Assembly (NCBI RefSeq): GCF_018968705.1
Contig: NZ_CP076668.1
Location: 3,669,001 to 3,733,000, forward strand
Direction of reading: 5' to 3'
Length of the DNA stretch: 64,000 nt
DNA from: Pseudomonas lijiangensis
GTDB lineage: Bacteria; Pseudomonadota; Gammaproteobacteria; Pseudomonadales; Pseudomonadaceae
Positions 8,477-17,730 of this stretch are shown piece by piece. How positions within the stretch are numbered: the stretch's first letter is position 1; every line of letters starts with the position of its first letter. A program made the position numbers and the translations under genes. The notes beneath the pieces were generated by a model. That model was not told the origin of the DNA, did not search any database, and was given only the letters and a program-made list of their open reading frames with translations.

Positions 8477-11400
8477 GGAGCCAGCACCAGAAACAGGCGC
8501 TGGGCGATGTCCTTGCCGATGGCACTGCGATAGATATTGACCACGTCCCTGGCCCCTCCCGAATTTCTGATCAGTGACTTGTAACCGATCATCCGCTGCT
8601 CGGGCAATTTCAGATGAGCCGCCGTGAAAGCCTGGGCGCTGTCCCCTTCGTTTCTGTAGTGAAAGTGCGCCCACCACAACAAGCGATTGTCCTTGTCACG
8701 AATCGCATACTCCTGCAGAAAATCATCGCGCCTGGCGCCCGACATGTTTTTCCTGCCCTCGAAAGAGGAAATATTGACTTCGCCCTGACGGTGCAGATAG
8801 CTGACCCGCGCAGCTGTCGGCGGTTGAGACTTGATCATGGCGATACGCAGGCTGCGACCTTCGGCTGTCAGGCGGGTGGCGGCCTCTCGCAACTGCGCAG
8901 CATTTTCGGTCAACTGTTGCGACAGATTTTCGGATGTCCTGGCAGTTTCGGTGATCTGCTCGGCAAGCGCGGTCAACTTGTCCGCTCTGGAAACCAGGAT
9001 GTCCTCGATGTCTTCCGGCTCGTAGGCACGTGTTGCCTGCGAGCGGGCCTTTTCAAGTGCAGGCTCAACTTCCAGCAAAAATGCACGGGCACGCTTTTGA
9101 AGCTCACCCGCTGATGCCGGTCGAACAGCGGGCGTCGGCTTTTCAGGTCTGGCAACCTGGATTTCCACCCATTGACCATCCGCATGCTGGTGCCAGGAAC
9201 TGATCACCTCGCCCGTCTGCGTATTCATGACATCGGCGACTTCACCGGGAAAGTTTGTTTCATTGCGGCGTACATTCCCCACAAAGGAGCGGTAATTGCG
9301 GGTCCTGATGACTCTCTTGTAAGGCTGCTCGACCCGCGGCACATATTCGACCACGGCAGGCAAGGATTCGACGTTTTCCTGAATCAGCTTCGCCAGTTGG
9401 GCCTGGGTTCTCTCGCACAGCGAATTCAGCTCGTTTCTGAAGTTCTCGAGGTGCAGGGCCTGTTCTCCCGTGAACAGCCCTGTATCGACATCATCAGCAA
9501 TCCCCTTGGCCTTGTGATACTCGCGCAGGACACTTTCCAGAACATCGATTCGCTCGGCCAGCGAATAGGCATTGGGCCTTTCAAGCTCGGCATGAGAGGC
9601 GAACGCGCCATTGAGGCTCATGTCGTTACGCAACGCCTTGAAAGGACGAAACTCATCCTCGAGGACAATAAGCTCTCTACTGAAGCACAATTCCAGATGC
9701 GACATCATGTGCTGGAAGTGCCACTCAAGGCCGGAGAACAGCTTGCCTTCATACAAAGTCGTAACCTGCTTGCGCCAGAACTCTTCACCCACCTTGGGCA
9801 CCGCCCGCAGCTTTTCCCAGAGCGATTCGCGAATCTGCGACCAGTGCACGCCCTTTTCCTGCCTGCTCAGCAGCGTCTTGAACATGCTCAGGTAGGTTCC
9901 GATATTCTCATCCGAGAGCACACTCCCGGTCCGGGCCATTTTCGCAACTTCGGTGTTGGCAAGAAGACCGTTTTCAGCTGCCAGCCGACCCTCCAGAAAC
10001 TCCAGGTAGATCGTCACCCGGGCAATATCCTCAGCCATCTGCCGTTCAGGAGGACGATCCCCGACTCTCAACTCTTCCCACAGGCTCATCCGCTGCTGCA
10101 ATAGCTCGACCTCCTCGCCCATTGCCTCTTCGAGACGGTCGAAAAACATCTGCCGCAATTCACCAACAGCCGTATTCAGATGCCCGTTGTAGCCTGTGAT
10201 CTTCTTCACCAGATCCGTTTCCCGTGCATCGAGCTCTGCCAGGCGCTGAGTGATACGGGCCAGATTCTCTGCGTTCTGCAGAGCCATCTGGCGGATGCTC
10301 TTCTTCGGTCCACCACCGCGCAGATGCAGCCCCAGGTCCAGGTGCCATTCCTGACCATCATGCCTGAGCCAGGGACCCGGCACCGAGGGGTCGTCGGGAC
10401 GCACGACACGCACCCCGTCGTCCTCGACCGTGACCCGAAACAGGTCGCTGCCGACTCTGGCCAGCCAGAGGTCATTGAAACTGTAGAGAGCGGCGTTCGC
10501 TCCGGAGGCAAGCGGCTTTCCGGTCACCGTGCCAGGCCAGATCTTGAATTTCTCAAGCTCCAGGCGCTGCGCTCCGCTGAGTCGACTGCTCGGTTGCGAC
10601 CAGGAAAAATCGAGCACTGTGCGGGCGTCATCCAGAGGGCGCTCGACAAGAATTGGAGCCTGACGAACGATCACAGGCTCCTCAGTCACAACCGGCTCCA
10701 CCAGCATCTGATTACCTGCAAGCAGATTCACGGACGCCAGGTTATTTAGAGAAACCCCGGAATGCAGCAAGACCAGCGAGATATTGAGCAGCAAATCGGC
10801 AAGCTCTGCCGGACTTCCCTCCCCCTCCGAGCCGGGCCGGGCAAGTTGTTCGTTGATACCGGACAACAATTGCGCAAGCCACAAGGCATTGGCAACCGGC
10901 CCGCTGAACAGCGGCAACACGGTATTGAGCAAGAGCCAGCCGCCGCTTTTGAGCAGTGCCCAACGACTTTCTGCATTGGAAACGGCGTTGCGATCTGCCA
11001 GCTTGATCAGCGCCCGGGCATTGGCATTGAACAGGCCATGCATGATGTCTCCCTTGAGTACATCTGTGCCCAGCACCGCTGGCAGGGGTTTTTCCAGTGG
11101 CGAGAAATCCGAGCCCAGGCCAAATCGGTTGACATGAGGCTCAGCAAAACCTCCATTGGCATACACCGGACGCGCACTGTCACTGAGCCAGACCAGAATG
11201 TCGTCTTGCAGCGCTCCGGGCTGCCTGACCGCTGCGAGCAGCGCCGGCCAGCTGGCATATTCGGTCAGTGAAGTGCGGGCAAAAGGCCTGTAAAGAACAT
11301 GTGGGCCGACAGATGTGTCCTGCGGGCCGATCACGAACATATTGTCCACCACATCGGCCTGATGCCCTGGCTGGCGAACGAAGGACAAGGGCCGCAGGAC

Positions 11401-13047
11401 TATTGGCTGAATCCCCACAAGCCGGCTGGCCATGCCTGTCTGCATGATGGCGTAAACGGATTGATAGCCCTTCTGGCTCAGCTCGCCCTTGATCTTCTGC
11501 TCCAGTGCCTGCAAAGGTAACTGGAGGCGCAACTGATCGGAAAACAGGACCTCACGCCGCTTTGCCTCGGCGGTATCAGTGACCAGATAGCGCTTGAGCA
11601 GGTCGGGATAGACCTGGCCGATATCGACGCGCACGGTAAGCTCTTTCAGATAATCCGCCGTCATCCAGTGCGGCAATGGTTTTGCGTCGGTGCGATAGAC
11701 CGTGATTTTTCCTACGGGCAACCCGGAGAGATTTTCCAGAGCGAATTCGGGAAAGGTCATGATCACCGGCTCGACACTTCCCACCGCAAAAGGCTGATCG
11801 CCCGCGGACACACTGGTGGCAGTGACCTTGTCTATTCGCACCTGAATCTGACTGGGCAAGAAGTCCACGCCGTCGAGATGATCCTGAGCGATGGCAATGG
11901 CCAGGGACCGGGACGCAAACTCAAGAATCGGCGGCAGCCCGTCATTGAAGGATTTGCCTTTGGCACGCTTCTGGGTCACCGCCAGCGCCCCCATCAAACG
12001 GCTGTACTCGTTGCGATCGGCTTCGCGGGCGTTTTTCATCCACAACGGCAGACGTTCGATGCCCAGCGTCGAAGAACGGTTCGATGCAGGGTCATCCGTC
12101 TCGAAAAGTCCGCACACGTCGGTCAATGCCGCCAGTGAGTGCTCCAGGCGATCAAGATCATAGACCTGGATGCTCTTGAGCCCCTGTATGCCCACCAGCT
12201 GGTTTTCCAGTAGCGCCATGGCCAGAACGCTGAAAACATCGTCTTCAGGCTCATGAATGAACCACCGCACGTCCAGTTGTCCGATCTGATCATCCAGCAG
12301 ATACGCCAGACTTTGCTCCCAGTCAGCGAGGTTCGACCAGCTCTGGCAGCGCCCCGACAACTGATACATCAAGACCTGCTCATTGCCCTTCTGAGTGTTG
12401 AAAATGATCAGGACCGGAAGTATCACCGACCGGGCTTGCGGCTCGTTGACCTGAAAGCGAATGATGCAGGTACGGGGCAACGGGCGCTGTACCGCCAATC
12501 GTTCGCGCTCGGCCTTTTCCGGAAACAGGGCGATATCGCGCAACCACTTCCCGGCCATGGAGGCCTGCACACGAGAAGGCGTTGCGCCCAGCCCCTCCAG
12601 CAATACCTTCTTGATCTGGCCACCCAGCCAGTCCCAACGGCTGCGGCAATCGACAGGCTCGCCACTGCACTCTCGCCAGTAATCGACCAGTGCCTGCTTG
12701 AAGTTCTCGAGCAAGCCCAGCGCCAGTTGATTCACCAGCGTGCCGATACAGGGCATGTCAACCGAAAACGGGCCTGAAGGCCCCAGAAGAATATGTTGTC
12801 CGCGGATCCACTTCACACTGGACTGGGCTGCGAAATGCTCCAGCAGACAGTCGACGAGGGTTTGAGTCTCGCCCCCGGCAGACGATGCTGCTGGCACGTT
12901 TGCAGTACGGGAAAGGACCGCCGTCTGCGGGTCGATCTGCAACGTCGGATACAACTCACGCAACCCCTGACGCAGGGTGGCCACAGCGACCTGGCGCAGG
13001 GTAGGACGCGTGGCAAATTTTTCTGCAATATCGAATGCAGCAGTCAT
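8473..13047 (-). CDS. giant dermonecrotic-toxin-like protein (DUF6543 type)
   Basis: 1524 residues without a signal peptide. Several blocks match my recollection of the large DUF6543 (dermonecrotic toxin N-terminal-like) proteins of pseudomonads. They are the WMTADYLKELTVRVDIGQVY segment near 460, the LADRNAVSNAESRWALLKSGG block followed by hydrophobic stretches at about 690-760, LDLGLHLRGGGPK near 910, and a C-terminal LLWWAHFHYRNE...FTAAHLKL tail at about 1460-1480. Coiled-coil-like helices occur at about 925-1000 and 1365-1410. No enzyme active site is recognised. The function is unknown; an effector or toxin role is inferred from the family name only. It is the first gene of an operon with apbE, and AGGGAG precedes its start by about 11 bases. 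Confidence 0.8.
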   Translation of the reverse strand: MTAAFDIAEKFATRPTLRQVAVATLRQGLRELYPTLQIDPQTAVLSRTANVPAASSAGGETQTLVDCLLEHFAAQSSVKWIRGQHILLGPSGPFSVDMPCIGTLVNQLALGLLENFKQALVDYWRECSGEPVDCRSRWDWLGGQIKKVLLEGLGATPSRVQASMAGKWLRDIALFPEKAERERLAVQRPLPRTCIIRFQVNEPQARSVILPVLIIFNTQKGNEQVLMYQLSGRCQSWSNLADWEQSLAYLLDDQIGQLDVRWFIHEPEDDVFSVLAMALLENQLVGIQGLKSIQVYDLDRLEHSLAALTDVCGLFETDDPASNRSSTLGIERLPLWMKNAREADRNEYSRLMGALAVTQKRAKGKSFNDGLPPILEFASRSLAIAIAQDHLDGVDFLPSQIQVRIDKVTATSVSAGDQPFAVGSVEPVIMTFPEFALENLSGLPVGKITVYRTDAKPLPHWMTADYLKELTVRVDIGQVYPDLLKRYLVTDTAEAKRREVLFSDQLRLQLPLQALEQKIKGELSQKGYQSVYAIMQTGMASRLVGIQPIVLRPLSFVRQPGHQADVVDNMFVIGPQDTSVGPHVLYRPFARTSLTEYASWPALLAAVRQPGALQDDILVWLSDSARPVYANGGFAEPHVNRFGLGSDFSPLEKPLPAVLGTDVLKGDIMHGLFNANARALIKLADRNAVSNAESRWALLKSGGWLLLNTVLPLFSGPVANALWLAQLLSGINEQLARPGSEGEGSPAELADLLLNISLVLLHSGVSLNNLASVNLLAGNQMLVEPVVTEEPVIVRQAPILVERPLDDARTVLDFSWSQPSSRLSGAQRLELEKFKIWPGTVTGKPLASGANAALYSFNDLWLARVGSDLFRVTVEDDGVRVVRPDDPSVPGPWLRHDGQEWHLDLGLHLRGGGPKKSIRQMALQNAENLARITQRLAELDARETDLVKKITGYNGHLNTAVGELRQMFFDRLEEAMGEEVELLQQRMSLWEELRVGDRPPERQMAEDIARVTIYLEFLEGRLAAENGLLANTEVAKMARTGSVLSDENIGTYLSMFKTLLSRQEKGVHWSQIRESLWEKLRAVPKVGEEFWRKQVTTLYEGKLFSGLEWHFQHMMSHLELCFSRELIVLEDEFRPFKALRNDMSLNGAFASHAELERPNAYSLAERIDVLESVLREYHKAKGIADDVDTGLFTGEQALHLENFRNELNSLCERTQAQLAKLIQENVESLPAVVEYVPRVEQPYKRVIRTRNYRSFVGNVRRNETNFPGEVADVMNTQTGEVISSWHQHADGQWVEIQVARPEKPTPAVRPASAGELQKRARAFLLEVEPALEKARSQATRAYEPEDIEDILVSRADKLTALAEQITETARTSENLSQQLTENAAQLREAATRLTAEGRSLRIAMIKSQPPTAARVSYLHRQGEVNISSFEGRKNMSGARRDDFLQEYAIRDKDNRLLWWAHFHYRNEGDSAQAFTAAHLKLPEQRMIGYKSLIRNSGGARDVVNIYRSAIGKDIAQRLFLVLAP

Positions 13048-13337
13048 ATGAAATCAGCTCCCTTGTTGGATGGCAGCCTTTCAAGCCAGAGGCTCAGGCG
13101 CTATTTCAACGAGCTAAAGCCATATATCCCCTCTCCGGCACATAAACAAATACCCCATGCAGCCTTGAAAAAAGGACCGTGCAAACGGCTGTCCTGTAGC
13201 GGAAGGTTGTCTTCGGACCAATTTACACATATGGTTACAATTATGCTTCGTGTGCGGGCTTGAGCCTTCGCCGCGGCAAAGCAGGACATAAATACAACGA
13301 TTTCCCCCTAGCTAGACAGCCTAAGTGAGTATTTCCA
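13048..13337. promoter_or_regulatory. divergent promoter region, giant gene / MFS transporter
   Basis: 290 bp between two outward-facing starts. It is richer in A and T than its surroundings, notably 13205-13250 and 13285-13310. No convincing -35/-10 pair with normal spacing, operator dyad or small gene was found. Confidence 0.4.
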
Positions 13338-14630
13338 ATGGCCTCAAACACAGGCAAAGGCAAGGCGATTTTTCGCGTTGTCAGCGGCAACTTTCTTGAA
13401 ATGTTCGATTTCATGGTCTACGGCTTTTACGCCACAGCCATCGCCAAGACCTTCTTCCCTGCCGACAGCGCATTCGCGTCGCTGATGCTTTCGCTGGCCA
13501 CCTTCGGTGCCGGTTTCCTGATGCGCCCGCTGGGTGCGATTTTCCTGGGTGCCTACATTGACCGCCACGGTCGCCGCAAAGGGCTGATCATCACGCTGGC
13601 GCTGATGGCTCTGGGCACAGTGCTGATCGCCTGCGTGCCGGGTTACGCAACCCTGGGCGTTGCCGCGCCCCTGCTGGTTCTGCTGGGCCGCTTGCTGCAA
13701 GGCTTCTCCGCAGGCGTGGAGCTGGGTGGCGTTTCGGTGTATCTGGCGGAGATTTCCACGCCGGGCCGCAAAGGTTTCTTCGTCAGTTGGCAGTCCGCCA
13801 GCCAGCAAGCGGCCGTTGTTTTCGCCGGCCTGCTGGGTGTCGGTCTCAACCACTGGCTCAGCCCGGATCAGATGGGTGAATGGGGCTGGCGCGTGCCGTT
13901 CCTGGTGGGCTGCCTGATCGTACCGGCCATCTTCATCATTCGTCGCTCCCTGGAAGAGTCGCCGGAGTTCGAGGCTCGCACCCATCGTCCGACGCTGCGT
14001 GAAGTCATGCGCTCCATCAGCCAGAACTTCGGTCTGGTGCTGGGCGGCATGGCGCTGGTCGTGATGACCACCGTGTCTTTCTACCTGATCACCGCCTACA
14101 CCCCGACCTTCGGCAAGAACGAACTGCATCTGTCGGACATCGACAGCCTGCTGGTGACGGTCTGCGTGGGCATATCCAACTTTATCTGGCTGCCGATCAT
14201 GGGCTCGTTCTCCGACCGTATCGGACGCAAGCCTCTGCTGATCGCCGCAACCGTACTGGCCATCGCCACTGCCTACCCTGCCCTGTCGTGGCTGGTTGCC
14301 CACCCGAGCTTCGGCAATCTGCTGATGGTCGAGTTGTGGTTCTCGTTCCTGTATGGCTCGTATAACGGCGCCATGGTTGTGGCACTGACCGAAATCATGC
14401 CGGTAGACGTGCGCACCACCGGCTTCTCCCTGGCCTACAGCCTGGCGACCGCAACCTTCGGTGGCTTCACGCCAGCGGCATGCACCTACCTGATCCATGT
14501 ACTGGATAACAAGGCTGCCCCGGGCATCTGGCTGACCGGCGCTGCAATCCTGGGCCTGGTTGCGACACTGGTGCTGTTCCGCAAGGGCGGGCACAAACTG
14601 CAAACCCCGGGTGTTACAGCTACAGCCTGA
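13338..14630 (+). CDS. MFS transporter, citrate:proton symporter-like (MHS family)
   Basis: Inner-membrane transporter of 430 residues with 12 predicted helices. Sequence blocks such as [20 protein letters not shown] at the N-terminus, the loop [13 protein letters not shown] and [22 protein letters not shown] are typical of the metabolite:H+ symporter group, closest in feel to the citrate and tricarballylate carriers CitA/TcuC. The substrate, a tricarboxylate or related acid, is inferred. It is a single gene with a strong terminator after it, in the interval where PAO1 carries nqr and aroP1. Confidence 0.85.
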   Translation: MASNTGKGKAIFRVVSGNFLEMFDFMVYGFYATAIAKTFFPADSAFASLMLSLATFGAGFLMRPLGAIFLGAYIDRHGRRKGLIITLALMALGTVLIACVPGYATLGVAAPLLVLLGRLLQGFSAGVELGGVSVYLAEISTPGRKGFFVSWQSASQQAAVVFAGLLGVGLNHWLSPDQMGEWGWRVPFLVGCLIVPAIFIIRRSLEESPEFEARTHRPTLREVMRSISQNFGLVLGGMALVVMTTVSFYLITAYTPTFGKNELHLSDIDSLLVTVCVGISNFIWLPIMGSFSDRIGRKPLLIAATVLAIATAYPALSWLVAHPSFGNLLMVELWFSFLYGSYNGAMVVALTEIMPVDVRTTGFSLAYSLATATFGGFTPAACTYLIHVLDNKAAPGIWLTGAAILGLVATLVLFRKGGHKLQTPGVTATA

Positions 14631-14656
14631 TCACCGCTGTAGAGATGCAACATCAC

Positions 14657-14687
14657 AATGCCCCGACCCTGCGTCGGGGCATTTTCG
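14657..14687 (+). terminator. rho-independent terminator after the MFS gene
   Basis: AATGCCCCGAC (14657-14667) pairs with GTCGGGGCATT (14673-14683), followed by TTTCG. It ends the citrate-type transporter transcript and stands at the 3' end of the convergent MFS gene. Confidence 0.85.
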
Positions 14688-14690
14688 TTT

Positions 14691-15956
14691 TCAGACCTTG
14701 AGTTTCCATGGCTTGAAACTCAGCCACAGCAGCACACCCGGCAACTGCAAGGCAATCATGAGGCCCAGCGACCATTGATAAGCCTCCACCGGATGCCCTG
14801 CGCCCTCGCCCACCGGCCATAGATTCAGCACGATCCCCATCAGCCATTGCAGGAAAAATGCGAGCACGAATACCACCAGATTGAAGGAAGAGCTCACTCT
14901 GCCCGCCAATTCAGAAGGCACCGATTGGGCAATGATTGCGTAGTTCATCGTGGTCGATGTGCCAAAGAAACTGAAACCCATGGCAATCAGGTACGGCGAA
15001 ACGGGCAAGCCGCTGGCCATGAGCACTTGAAAGACGACAAAGATCACCATCCCCGCGCCACAGACCATGATCGGCTGCACCCCGAAACGGCGCAGGTAAT
15101 CGGTGATGGCGCCAAAGGCCAGGGAACCGGCAACCATGGCGACCGTGCCGAACAGCAGCACGCTGGCCATATCCGGATCACTCAACCCGGCCATATCGTG
15201 CAGCCATGGCCCCATCCACAACGACAGCACCGACATGTAGATGGCATGGGCACAGACCGAGTACAGGGCCAGACGCCAGAAGGACCATGACAGATAAAGC
15301 TTGCCTACCGCGGCGAACATATCGGCGTAGCGCACACTCTTGGCCTCGTAGGCCCTGGGCACGCTGAAATGGATGATGGCGGCGACACACAAGGTCAGCA
15401 GCGCCAGAATCAGAAATGCCTCACGCCAGGTCACCCAGCCGAGCAGTACATGCAGAGGCGTGGTGGAAGCCATGGCCCCCAACCCGCCAATGGACAGCAG
15501 ACAAGCCGTCACCAGAGGCAAGCGCTCCACCGGCAACCAGATGGCACAAGCCTTGATGGCACTCATCAGCGACCCGGCAACTCCCAGACCGATCAGGCCG
15601 CGCCCGATCATCAAGCCCGCTTCGGTACTGGAAACGCTGAAGATCACCGAGCCCAGCACTGCCAGCAACAACATGGGTGCCTGCACGCTACGCGGACCGT
15701 AACGATCCAGCATGACCCCCAGCGGAATCTGCGCTGCAGCGAAGGCCAGGAAATACACGCCCGTCAACAATCCCAGGCTGCTGGCGGGCAAACCAAGGTC
15801 GGCCTGCAAGTCGACATAGATCACCGCATTGACCGTGCGGAACATGTAAGAGATGAAATGGCCCAGGCCAAAAGGAATGAAAATCGTCAAGAACAACAGG
15901 AAGAAACTGCTTTTGAGCTGCTTCTGCGAACAATCCATCGTCGAACCACCGCTCAT
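14691..15956 (-). CDS. MFS transporter, substrate unknown
   Basis: Inner-membrane protein of 421 residues with about 12 helices and the MFS loop motif GVMLDRYGPRS after TM2. It resembles general sugar/nucleoside- or drug-type MFS carriers, and no substrate signature is visible. The start at 15956 is chosen because GGAGAG lies eight to thirteen bases upstream; Met codons at 15977 and 15971 are also in frame. It lies between gap and the citrate-type transporter and could receive read-through from gap past a good terminator. Confidence 0.78.
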   Translation of the reverse strand: MSGGSTMDCSQKQLKSSFFLLFLTIFIPFGLGHFISYMFRTVNAVIYVDLQADLGLPASSLGLLTGVYFLAFAAAQIPLGVMLDRYGPRSVQAPMLLLAVLGSVIFSVSSTEAGLMIGRGLIGLGVAGSLMSAIKACAIWLPVERLPLVTACLLSIGGLGAMASTTPLHVLLGWVTWREAFLILALLTLCVAAIIHFSVPRAYEAKSVRYADMFAAVGKLYLSWSFWRLALYSVCAHAIYMSVLSLWMGPWLHDMAGLSDPDMASVLLFGTVAMVAGSLAFGAITDYLRRFGVQPIMVCGAGMVIFVVFQVLMASGLPVSPYLIAMGFSFFGTSTTMNYAIIAQSVPSELAGRVSSSFNLVVFVLAFFLQWLMGIVLNLWPVGEGAGHPVEAYQWSLGLMIALQLPGVLLWLSFKPWKLKV

Positions 15957-15973
15957 CAAGCGACTCTCCATAA

Positions 15974-16016
15974 ACAAAACGGGCCGAAACCTGTAGATAC
16001 AGGATTCGGCCCGTTT
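15974..16016 (-). terminator. rho-independent terminator after gap
   Basis: On the minus strand AAACGGGCCGAA is followed by a short inner stem and TTCGGCCCGTTTTGTTT, a long stem with a T-rich tail. It lies 36 bp past the gap stop and separates gap from the MFS gene that follows. Confidence 0.85.
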
Positions 16017-16051
16017 GGGGAACTGCCCGGCAAGACCGGGCAGCTACATCA

Positions 16052-17515
16052 TTACTGCGGGAAGGCTGGCGGATTGACGCCGGCGATATCTTCCATGACG
16101 CGAACAACCTGGCAGCTGTAACCGAATTCGTTGTCGTACCAGACGTACAGAACAACGCGGTTATCGTTGACGATGGTTGCTTCGCCATCCACCACACCGG
16201 CGTGGCGCGAGCCCACGAAATCGGTGGAAACCACTTCCTGCGAGTTCACGAAGTCGATCTGCTTGTGCAGGTCCGAGTGCAGCGCCATGTGACGCAGGTA
16301 CTCGTTCATTTCTTCGCGGCTGGTGGCTTTCTCGAGGTTGAGATTGAGAATGGCCATGGATACGTTCGGCGTCGGAACGCGGATCGCGTTACCGGTCAGC
16401 TTGCCAGCCAGTTCAGGCAGAGCCTTGGCAGCAGCAGTGGCAGCACCGGTTTCGGTGATGACCATGTTCAGCGCAGCGCTACGGCCACGACGATCGCCCT
16501 TGTGGAAGTTGTCGATCAGGTTCTGGTCGTTGGTGTACGAGTGGACCGTTTCAACGTGACCGTTGACGATACCGAACTTGTCGTTGACAGCCTTGAGCAC
16601 CGGCACGATGGCGTTGGTGGTGCAGGATGCAGCGGACACGATCTTGTCGTCAGCCGTGATTTCACCGTGGTTGATACCGTGCACGATGTTCTTCAGCTTG
16701 CCCTTGCCAGGCGCGGTCAGAACAACGCGGTCGATACCCGGGCATGCCAGATGCTGGCCCAGGCCGTCGGCATCACGCCATACACCGGTGTTGTCCACCA
16801 GCAGGGCGTCCTTGATACCGTACTGGGTGTAATCCACCTCGGCAGGGTTCTTGGCGTAGATGATCTGGATCAGGTTGCCGTTGGCAGTCAGGGTGCTGTT
16901 GGCTTCGTCGATGGTGATGGTGCCGTCGAACGGACCATGTACCGAGTCACGACGCAACAGGCTGGCACGCTTGACCAGATCGTTTTCCGCGCCTTTGCGG
17001 ACAACGATGGCACGCAGGCGCAGGCCTTCGCCACCACCGGTCTTCTCGATCAGGATGCGGGCCAGCAGACGACCGATACGGCCGAAACCGTAAAGCACGA
17101 CATCGGTGCCTTTGGCTGGAGTGGCGTTTTTCTTGCCAACGACACTGGCCAGTTCGTCACGCACGAACTGCTCGGCGGAACGGCCGTTGCCTTCGGTCTT
17201 GAATTTCACGGCCAGCTTGCCCAGGTCCACCGAAGCGGCGCCCAGTTCAAGCTCACTCATCGCTTTGACGAGCGGGAAAGTCTCGTGCACGGACAACTCA
17301 AGTGCGTCGGACTGGCGATGACGCGCAAAGCGGTGAGCTTTGAGAATCGCGATGACTGAACGGTTGATCAGGCTGCGGCCATAGATCGAACTCACCACAT
17401 TGTTATTGCGGTAGAGCTGACCGATAAGCGGGATCATCGCCTCGGCGAGTGCTTCACGATCAATCCATTCACCAAGACACTGGTCGGGCTTCTGAGTCAC
17501 GGGAACCTTCCACAT
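16052..17515 (-). CDS. gap: glyceraldehyde-3-phosphate dehydrogenase, long form
   Basis: Oxidises glyceraldehyde-3-phosphate to 1,3-bisphosphoglycerate with NAD(P)+, or the reverse. The catalytic core carries VLYGFGRIGRLLARI near 139-153, the nucleophile motif SCTTN with Cys at 298, and WYDNEFGYS near the C-terminus. At 487 residues it is about 150 longer than a classical GapA. The extra N-terminus (MWKVPVTQKPDQCLGEWIDR...) is a helical extension found in this Pseudomonas/marine gamma-proteobacterial form. It is divergent from mfd as in PAO1. Which direction dominates (glycolysis or gluconeogenesis) cannot be read from sequence. Confidence 0.95.
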   Translation of the reverse strand: MWKVPVTQKPDQCLGEWIDREALAEAMIPLIGQLYRNNNVVSSIYGRSLINRSVIAILKAHRFARHRQSDALELSVHETFPLVKAMSELELGAASVDLGKLAVKFKTEGNGRSAEQFVRDELASVVGKKNATPAKGTDVVLYGFGRIGRLLARILIEKTGGGEGLRLRAIVVRKGAENDLVKRASLLRRDSVHGPFDGTITIDEANSTLTANGNLIQIIYAKNPAEVDYTQYGIKDALLVDNTGVWRDADGLGQHLACPGIDRVVLTAPGKGKLKNIVHGINHGEITADDKIVSAASCTTNAIVPVLKAVNDKFGIVNGHVETVHSYTNDQNLIDNFHKGDRRGRSAALNMVITETGAATAAAKALPELAGKLTGNAIRVPTPNVSMAILNLNLEKATSREEMNEYLRHMALHSDLHKQIDFVNSQEVVSTDFVGSRHAGVVDGEATIVNDNRVVLYVWYDNEFGYSCQVVRVMEDIAGVNPPAFPQ

Positions 17516-17730
17516 GTAGGGGCTGAAAAAAGGGGCTACATTATGCCGCCGCCTTTGTTTATGAGCAATGCGCCGTTGTCAGATCAATGCGCACTACATT
17601 TGTTCCTTGTACACGCAGGAAATTTCCGAGCAGGACTTTTACGCCTCAAAACCGACCTGAAAACTGACAGGCACCATCTTCCACCGGTACAATCGCCGCC
17701 CCTGTCGCAACGCCTGGAGCCTGACCTTCC

